Assembly: GCA_012033095.1 (NCBI GenBank)
Contig: JAAUPO010000153.1
Span: forward strand, 1-6,196
Length of the DNA: 6,196 bases
Direction: 5' to 3'
Origin: Synechococcaceae cyanobacterium RL_1_2
GTDB taxonomy: Bacteria > Cyanobacteriota > Cyanobacteriia > Cyanobacteriales > JAAUPO01
Of the stretch, positions 1-6,196 are shown piece by piece. The position numbers were made by a program, and so were the translations under genes. The notes under the pieces were generated by a model. It had not been told where the DNA came from. It made no database searches and worked only from the letters and a program-made list of their open reading frames with translations. Each line of letters begins with the position of its first letter. Position 1 is the first letter of the stretch.

Positions 1-1
1 G

Positions 2-94
2 GAAATTTCACCCCAGGATGCGGGCAAGGGGGGCTTTACAAACATCCTCTTAGGAGGAGGAAGTATTGCCCTAAACTTTGAGTCTGATCATTGA
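2..94 (+). CDS. Unidentified protein, C-terminal fragment cut by window edge
   Basis: Frame 2 on the plus strand is open from the window edge to TGA at 92-94 and gives about 30 residues. The stretch reads like a protein tail, with a glycine-rich turn (ILLGGGSIALNFESDH at the end) and GC-containing codons typical of the neighbouring cyanobacterial genes. I do not recognise the family. It converges on the solute-binding protein gene, with stop codons only 36 bases apart and no clear shared terminator between them. The evidence is only an open frame and a plausible residue pattern. Frame 1 is also open for 26 codons, but its product is Arg/Cys/Lys rich and looks less natural. Confidence 0.4.
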   Translation, partial: EISPQDAGKGGFTNILLGGGSIALNFESDH

Positions 95-130
95 TCGCTA
101 CTGGTAGATTAGTGCTTTGCGAGTCCCATG

Positions 131-1859
131 TTAAGGCTGTGCTTTTTGCCATTGGGCAATGTTCCAGGTGCGGGTATCCCAGGGGGTGAGGTTGACCCCT
201 TGGAGTTGTTTACTGACCCCCACTACTTCCGCTCGGTGAACGAGGGGCATCAAGGCGTAATCATTGATCAATAGATCGTTGAGGGCTTTAAATAGCTCGG
301 CCCGGCGATCGGGGTTAAGTTCTACTTTGACCTGTTCCCAGAGGGCATCATATTCTGGGTTGCAGTAGCGGGAGTAGTTATCCCCAGTCCAATTATTTTT
401 TGGTTGGGGGGGCGCGATCGCAAAGATAATCTTGAATGTAGGAACTGGGATCGGGGTTGGTGTTGCCGGTGGTGAACATTTGCAGATCGGCGTAAAAATG
501 TTCTACGGTATCGGTACTAGCGGGATCACTAGAAAACATGATGGTGGCATCAATGCTTTTTAGTTCCACTCCTATCCCGATCGATTGCAAACCTTGTTTT
601 ACAATTTCTTGGGTCTTTTGCCGTAGGGGATTGACGGAGGTTTGAAAGACAATTTCCATTTCCCGACCATCCTTGTCCCGAATGCCGTTGTTATTACTAT
701 CTACCCAACCGGCTTCGTCAAGTAATTGTTTAGCGCGATCGAGGTTAACCGTCCAGGGTTTATCTGGGGCTGCATATTGGGGAGGGGCCAGTAAAAAATT
801 AGTACCGATTTTACCGGTTACACCGTAAAGGTTATCGCTGATAATGGCGCGATCGATCGCTAAACTAAACGCTTCCCGCACTTTCCGCTCCGTCAAAAAA
901 GGATGGGGAAATTTAACGGTGGCCCGTTCTTCTGGGGAACCAGTGGGGGGGTTAGGGTCAGAGAAGTTAAATAAAATCCGTTCCATATTGCCCCCAAACA
1001 CCGTCACCACATCCCCTTTGCCCTGTTCTGCCAAGGAGTTTAACACGGGAGCTTCCACCTGCAAATTGTAAGCAAAATCCGCATCCCCTGTTTGGAGTAC
1101 CGCCCGCGCCGCTGAGGTGGCATCCCCGCCCCCCTTCAGTTCAATGCGTTCAAACCCTAAGGTTTTCGCTTCTCGGTAGTGGGGGTTAGCTTTATAAACC
1201 ACCATATCCGAGGGTTTAAATTCTTTCACCCGATAGGGCCCGGTACCGATGGGCATTAGGTTAGTCGGAGCCGATCGCAGTTTTTCCCCCATAAAGTCTT
1301 CAAAGCCGTGGCGGGGAAGGATCACCCCCTCTTGACTCACAAAAATGGTAAACCAGGCGGGATTAGGTTCCGTAAAATTAATTTTGACCGTATAATCATC
1401 GATCGCTTCTACACTGCTGACGAGTTCGTTACTGGTGGCCAAGGCCCCGGCCTTAGGATCACTAATTAACTCGTAGGTGAACACCACATCATCGGCGGTG
1501 AACTCTTCCCCATCAGACCATTTAACCCCTTGCTTTAGTTTCCAGGTTACGGACTTACCATCAGCGGCCGGCTCAGGAATACTCTCCGCTAACACCGGCA
1601 TTAATGCCCCCGTTTCATCAAAGGTGGCTAAGGGTTCGAGGGTAATGCGGCTCGCTTCGGAATCTTTGTAGCCAGTGGAAAGGTAGGGGTTGAGGATGCT
1701 AGGGGCTTGCCAATAGAGCAATTTGAGGGTTTTGGTGTCCGTCGTCGTTGTGGTTTGGCTATTACCATCACTAGCTGATGGGGGGTTACAACCGGCCACG
1801 CAACCACAGAGCAACAATAGGCAGAACAATTTTTGGTAGGAAGAGAAGCGATCGCGCAC
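131..1859 (-). CDS. ABC transporter peptide-type solute-binding lipoprotein (SBP_bac_5), one frameshift
   Basis: Periplasmic family-5 solute-binding protein, the class that captures oligopeptides, dipeptides or nickel for an ABC importer; the actual ligand cannot be read from sequence. The N-terminus is a lipoprotein signal: a charged start, a Leu/Cys-rich core at residues 11-20 and lipobox VAGC with Cys24 as the lipidated residue, then a Ser/Thr-rich tether. The mature part begins near residue 44 (LKLLYWQAPSILNPYLSTG) and includes the family stretch VTWKLKQGVKWSDGEEFTADDVVFTY. The start is GTG at 1857-1859, the only reasonable one after an in-frame TAA at 1875-1877; no strong ribosome site is seen. 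The frame stops early at 393 because the C run at 406-412 (G on the plus strand) has seven bases. With six, translation continues through NNWTGDNYSRYCNPEYDALW to TAA at 131-133, giving 575 residues, normal for the family. No permease or ATPase gene is adjacent. Confidence 0.93.
414..421. repeat. HIP1 octamer GCGATCGC
   Basis: Exact HIP1 palindrome inside the solute-binding protein gene, directly beside the C7 run that carries the frameshift. HIP1 abundance is a cyanobacterial signature. Confidence 0.9.
1848..1855. repeat. HIP1 octamer at the start of the solute-binding protein gene
   Basis: Exact HIP1 palindrome that supplies codons 2-4 (CGC GAT CGC) immediately after the GTG start. Confidence 0.9.
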
Positions 1860-2009
1860 AGATTTAAGAGGGATTTAAAGAGGTTAATTTTAAAGGGGTT
1901 AATAATGCAAAATTTTAACTGTTGCATTGTAACGCCATTCCCTTCGTATTTTCTGGCCACCATCAAACTAAACCCATCGTTTTTAATCGGAACTTTTAAT
2001 CGCAACGTG

Positions 2010-2088
2010 GTAGGTTGCGCTTGCATATAGGTCTGCATATAGGTCATTGCTATTTGCCATATATTTTCACTCGCTTCACCCACCCTAC
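2010..2088. repeat. Possible short palindromic intergenic element with inverted ends
   Basis: This 79-bp stretch begins on the plus strand with GTAGGTTGCG (2010-2019) and ends with CCCACCCTAC (2079-2088). The reverse complement of the right end, GTAGGGTGGG, matches the left end at 8 of 10 positions. GTAGGGTGGG-type termini are familiar from short dispersed palindromic elements between cyanobacterial genes. The interior is AT-rich and holds a perfect 12-bp duplication. Imperfect short inverted ends can arise by chance, and copy number in a genome would be needed to confirm it. Confidence 0.35.
2022..2045. repeat. Perfect tandem duplication of a 12-bp unit
   Basis: The unit TGCATATAGGTC occurs twice head to tail (2022-2033 and 2034-2045) with no mismatch. 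It lies between the kinase gene and the solute-binding protein gene, inside the possible palindromic element. It could be a replication-slippage product or a paired regulatory site; nothing in the sequence decides between them. Confidence 0.8.
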
Positions 2089-2112
2089 TTTATAATCTTT
2101 CCCAAAAATCGA

Positions 2113-2127
2113 GTTGCCACAGGCAAC
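2113..2127. other. Perfect hairpin (6-bp stem, 3-base loop) after the kinase gene
   Basis: GTTGCC-ACA-GGCAAC is a perfect inverted repeat starting 31 bases downstream of the kinase/FGE stop codon. Read on the minus strand, the stem is followed by TCGATTTTTGGG, which has five T residues but only after four other bases, so it could be a weak intrinsic terminator. Alternatively it could be the hairpin that lies downstream of a DGR variable region. Short GC-containing stems of this sort are also common dispersed palindromes in cyanobacteria. Confidence 0.5.
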
Positions 2128-2158
2128 ATTGACAAAGGGAAAGAAGTGAACAAGTGTA

Positions 2159-4063
2159 CTAGAGAGTTCTGGAGCTAAGACAAAGGCGAAAACCCCCGTA
2201 CCTGAAGCGATCATCGGGATTACACCAGTAACGAACAGCAGAACGACAGTTCCTAGGGTAGTAGTACCAAGAACCGCCGCGCAGCAGCTTACTCTCGGAA
2301 CTAGTACTAATGTATGCCTTTTGTGTTCTAGGTCGGTTGTAATTATTTACATAATCATCCTCGCACCATTCCCAAAGGTTACCGTGCATATCATATAAAC
2401 CAAATCCATTGGCTGGAAATATGCCGACTTCTGTTTGTTTTTTTCCGATATGTTCCTTTTTTGCCTTCTCCGTAGGTGTAATCGCTGTTGTAGTTAGCCA
2501 CATCCGTACCTAGGGTTTCTCCATAATAGAATGGTGTATCCGTACCGGCTCTACAAGCATATTCCCATTCGGCTTCGCTGGGTAAGCGGTATTGTTTACC
2601 GGTCTGTTGATTTAATTTCTTGATAAACTCCTGACACATATTCCATGACACCGAATCCACTGGGTAATTATTGCCATTTTTGAAGTCTGATGGATTAGAC
2701 CCCATTATCTGCTGCCATTGCCCTTGGGTAACAAGAAATCGCCCTAGGTAAAATTCTTCGGTGATACTGACTGAATCTTGAGGCCCTTCATTCTTATTTC
2801 GTTCAGCTTCTCCACTGGGGGATCCCATCTTAAATATCCCTGTGGGGATACGCACCATTTCTAATGTCACCCCATTCCCCAATTGCTCAATAAATCCCTC
2901 CACTTGCAAGGATTTAGATTGAAGTTTGAAAACTATTTCATTGCCAAAGCCCAAAAACCTATCTTTTTCCATTCTTCTACCAACTGAGCAGTTTGGCATT
3001 TAAAAAATGTCTTTTTTACTGGCGTGCTTGGTTGGCGTTGGGATTTGGGATTAGCCGGTTGAGAGGCCCTTACTTTAGGAGGAGGATTTTTTTTCTTTGT
3101 AGGGGAACTCGCTACTGTCCCTTGCGGGATCTCAATCATAGCTAAGTCTGCCATAACTTGATCTGCTGACTGATAACGTTGCCCATGTTCCCATTGCAAT
3201 AAACGATCCAGCACCGTCCGTAACCCACCGGAAATCTTGATCCCCGGAGAAATTTGTTGCTGCCATTGCTCCACCCATTTCGCTCCACTCAGGGCACACA
3301 AAGGCCCCGGATCTTGGTTGGTCAATAAATGAAAACAAGTAACCCCCAGACTATATAAATCCGTAGCAGGGTATGTTTTTAGCTCGATCATTTGTTCGTA
3401 GGGTGCGTAACCTAGGGTATAGATTTTTGTGCCAGTTTTCGCTGAGCCCACCATCTCCTTTGATGCTCCAAAATCAATCAACACATATTTTTGATCCGAT
3501 GCACGGCGAATAATATTTTGGGGTTTAAGATCTCGATGGATCACTCCTTTTTCGTGGATAAATTGCAGTACCGGCAATATATTTAATAAAAACTTTTTAA
3601 CCTCGTCCTCACTCCAAGCAATACCAGGGGATATTTTATCTAGGGGTTGGCCATCGATAAACTGCTGGATTAAATAAAAGAGCTTGTTGGGGTTGGGGTG
3701 ATGCTGCTCTGCAAAAAAACCTAATAATGCGGGAATTTGGGCGTGTTCCCCTAATTCTTTGAGTTGTTGAGCTTCGCGCTGAAATAATTCCTTAACTTTT
3801 GTAAATTGGGCTGTGCTAGCGGTGTTGCCAGCGGCCCCTTGGGGAATTAACTGCTTAATCACACATAAACTATCTAGGCTATCGCGATCGCTGGCCAAAT
3901 AAGTCCGGCCAAATCCCCCTTCATCGGACAATAACGTAAGCGGTTGATACCGATTACGAAGATATTCAATTAAGCCTTGACCGCAACTATTACAAAACTT
4001 ATTGCCGGTGGGGTTAAGGGGCTGTTCACAGCGGGGATTAAGACAGCAGATAGTTTGGTTCAT
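2159..4063 (-). CDS. Zinc-ribbon Ser/Thr protein kinase fused to C-terminal FGE/SUMF1-like domain, two frameshifts
   Basis: Cytosolic Hanks-type Ser/Thr kinase; substrate unknown. Residues 7-27 hold a cysteine motif (C7-x4-C12, C24-x2-C27) like the N-terminal Cys motif of some cyanobacterial Spk kinases. The kinase domain (~38-310) has glycine loop EGGFGRT (48-54), Lys70, Glu97, HRDLKPQN (176-183, catalytic Asp178), DFG (197-199), APYE (220-223) and Asp235, so it looks active. A Pro/Lys/Ser-rich linker (~315-355) without a membrane span leads to the FGE-sulfatase/C-type-lectin-fold domain (LGNGVTLEMVRIPTG, RLPSEAEWEYACRAG, YDMHGNLWEWCEDD, LLRGGSW, GGFRL). The frame shifts near 2953-2957 (T5 for T6 on the coding strand, by inference) and at 2438-2444 (A7 for A6). 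Corrected, it is 634 residues and ends at TAG 2159-2161. In the FGE active site the residue matching human Cys336 is Tyr while the Cys341 match is kept, so formylglycine-forming activity is unlikely. ATG at 4061-4063 lacks a clear ribosome site. Confidence 0.9.
2175..2281 (-). other. Candidate DGR-type variable region at the 3' end of the kinase/FGE gene
   Basis: The last ~35 codons before the terminal SSRTL follow the pattern of C-type-lectin variable regions mutated by diversity-generating retroelements. A fixed scaffold (RGGSW, PRNCRSA, NPDD, GGFR) alternates with positions that are usually Asn in template-like copies. Here those positions are Tyr-Tyr-Tyr, Val, Tyr-Trp-Cys and Phe-Arg-Tyr, mostly coded NNC or NNT, as expected when AAC/AAT template codons are changed at adenines. 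The block sits at the extreme 3' end of the gene, where variable regions lie. No template repeat or reverse transcriptase is in the window, and ordinary FGE-like paralogues in cyanobacteria share a similar scaffold. Confidence 0.4.
3884..3891. repeat. HIP1 octamer in the kinase gene
   Basis: Exact HIP1 palindrome in the kinase N-lobe, coding for part of SDRDS just after the glycine loop. Confidence 0.9.
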
Positions 4064-4255
4064 TATCTGGATTGGTAGGATCTATGCCCCCATCATAAAT
4101 AATCATGATCGTATCAGCATCAATAAATATAATCCCTTGCGTCTGTGATGCTACGCCACAGTAATGGGTCAATTTTCATCAGCCCCTATATTAACAATGC
4201 CACTGATTTCCTCAGGATCCTTGATCCCTAGGAAATCGGTATAACTAGAGCGATC
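4038..4255 (-). pseudogene. Unidentified small reading frame, damaged, overlapping the kinase start
   Basis: Two adjoining open pieces read like real protein. The first (4255 down to about 4177) begins DRSSYTDFLGIKDPEEISG and runs to IVNIGADEN. The second (about 4176 down to TAA at 4038-4040) contains CGVASQTQGIIFIDAD and IYDGGIDPTNPDNEP. One extra A in the A4 run (T at 4173-4176) would join them into one 72-codon frame. That is the same kind of fault, in nearly the same GAAAATT context, as at 4432-4435. Upstream there is an in-frame TAG at 4256-4258, preceded by a further plausible stretch (GFQCTQLPQSI), and no convincing start. Its end overlaps the kinase start by 26 bases in another frame, as coupled genes often do. 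I do not recognise the family. It may be a decayed gene, or a sound one hidden by read errors. Confidence 0.35.
4205..4237. repeat. Imperfect 15-bp inverted repeat with 3-base loop
   Basis: The arms GATTTCCTCAGGATC (4205-4219) and GATCCCTAGGAAATC (4223-4237) pair over 13 of 15 positions, with two adjacent mismatches and a CTT loop. Neither side carries a T-tract, so it is a poor intrinsic terminator for leuS. It lies within the small damaged reading frame, so it could also be coincidental coding sequence or the footprint of a small palindromic insertion. Confidence 0.6.
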
Positions 4256-4373
4256 CTAAATAGATTGTGGCAATTGAGTACATTGAAAGCCAGGTCTAGT
4301 AAGGATCTTGATGTTATTACCTCGTTAGGACTGCTATAGAGCGATCGCGCTAAGGACTCAACAACAGAGGGCG
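4256..4373. other. Intergenic stretch between the small damaged frame and leuS, no gene supported
   Basis: About 118 bases with one HIP1 copy. On the minus strand a frame is open across it (SVVESLARSLYSSPNEVITSRS... in part) and could be the front half of the small damaged gene. It has no start codon and would need a shift near 4285 as well as removal of a TAG. No terminator or promoter stands out. Confidence 0.3.
4341..4348. repeat. HIP1 octamer downstream of leuS
   Basis: Exact HIP1 palindrome, the only copy outside a recognised gene in this window. Confidence 0.9.

Positions 4374-6196
<1,823 letters not shown>

Noticed and set aside
48..61. Short inverted repeat TCCTC-TTAG-GAGGA as a terminator for the solute-binding protein gene
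   Set aside because: The stem is only 5 bp with no T-tract after it, and it falls inside the likely coding frame at 2-94.
844..1671. Plus-strand open frames at 844-1071 and 1477-1671
   Set aside because: Both are antisense to well-supported solute-binding protein sequence and have no motifs.
1890..1960. Promoter for the solute-binding protein gene (TACAAT-like hexamer on the minus strand)
   Set aside because: No -35 element lies at a workable distance. The nearest TTGATG is about 29 bases away, so I could not support a promoter.
1833..2030. Plus-strand open frame of 65 codons in the intergenic region
   Set aside because: It overlaps the binding protein start antisense, has no recognisable motif or ribosome site, and crosses the edge of the repeat-like element.
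1628..2083. Minus-strand open frame of 151 codons running from the intergenic region into the solute-binding protein gene
   Set aside because: Its last two-thirds is the signal peptide and N-terminus of the binding protein read in another frame, and its first part lies in the repeat-like intergenic region. The residue pattern shows no domain.
2129..2134. TTGACA on the plus strand as a -35 promoter element
   Set aside because: No acceptable -10 box follows at the right spacing, and it would drive transcription antisense into the kinase gene.
3132..3338. Minus-strand open frame of 68 codons
   Set aside because: It is an alternative frame inside the kinase C-lobe, which is clearly coding in its own frame.

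Overview
The window is mostly cyanobacterial chromosome. Seven exact copies of the HIP1 octamer GCGATCGC lie between 414 and 5298, in genes and intergenic DNA alike, and this palindrome is strongly over-represented only in cyanobacteria. The gene content fits: a lipoprotein peptide-binding protein, a zinc-ribbon Ser/Thr kinase fused to an FGE/SUMF1-like domain, and a cyanobacterial-type leucyl-tRNA synthetase. The last ~600 bases (about 5578-6196) encode part of an MFS transporter that reads like Bacteroidota and carries no HIP1. The window is therefore probably a chimeric (metagenomic) contig.

Layout, left to right. 2-94 (+): tail of an unidentified protein. 131-1859 (-): ABC-transporter solute-binding lipoprotein, convergent with the first gene and broken by one indel in a C7 run. 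1860-2158: intergenic DNA with a possible 79-bp palindromic element, a perfect 12-bp tandem duplication and a small hairpin. 2159-4063 (-): Ser/Thr kinase with a C-terminal FGE-like domain, broken at two homopolymers. 4038-4255 (-): an unidentified, damaged small reading frame overlapping the kinase start and carrying an imperfect inverted repeat. 4374-5592 (-): the C-terminal 406 residues of LeuRS, with four homopolymer indels. 5578-6196 (-): an N-terminally cut MFS transporter whose reading frame runs straight into leuS.

Seven single-base indels, nearly all in short homopolymers, explain every break in the three recognisable cyanobacterial genes, and correcting them restores whole-codon lengths. 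This looks like uncorrected long-read error rather than gene decay, so the three genes are probably intact in the organism, apart from the lost leuS 5' half.

The most interesting biology is the 3' end of the kinase gene. Its last ~35 codons have the layout of a C-type-lectin variable region of a diversity-generating retroelement (DGR): a conserved RGGSW...PRNCRSA...R...NPDD...GGFR scaffold, with the positions that are usually Asn-rich filled by Tyr, Trp, Cys and Phe. A 6-bp-stem hairpin lies about 30 bases past the stop codon. No reverse transcriptase or template repeat is in the window, so this is a hypothesis. The genes do not form an obvious pathway; they look like independent same-strand neighbours.
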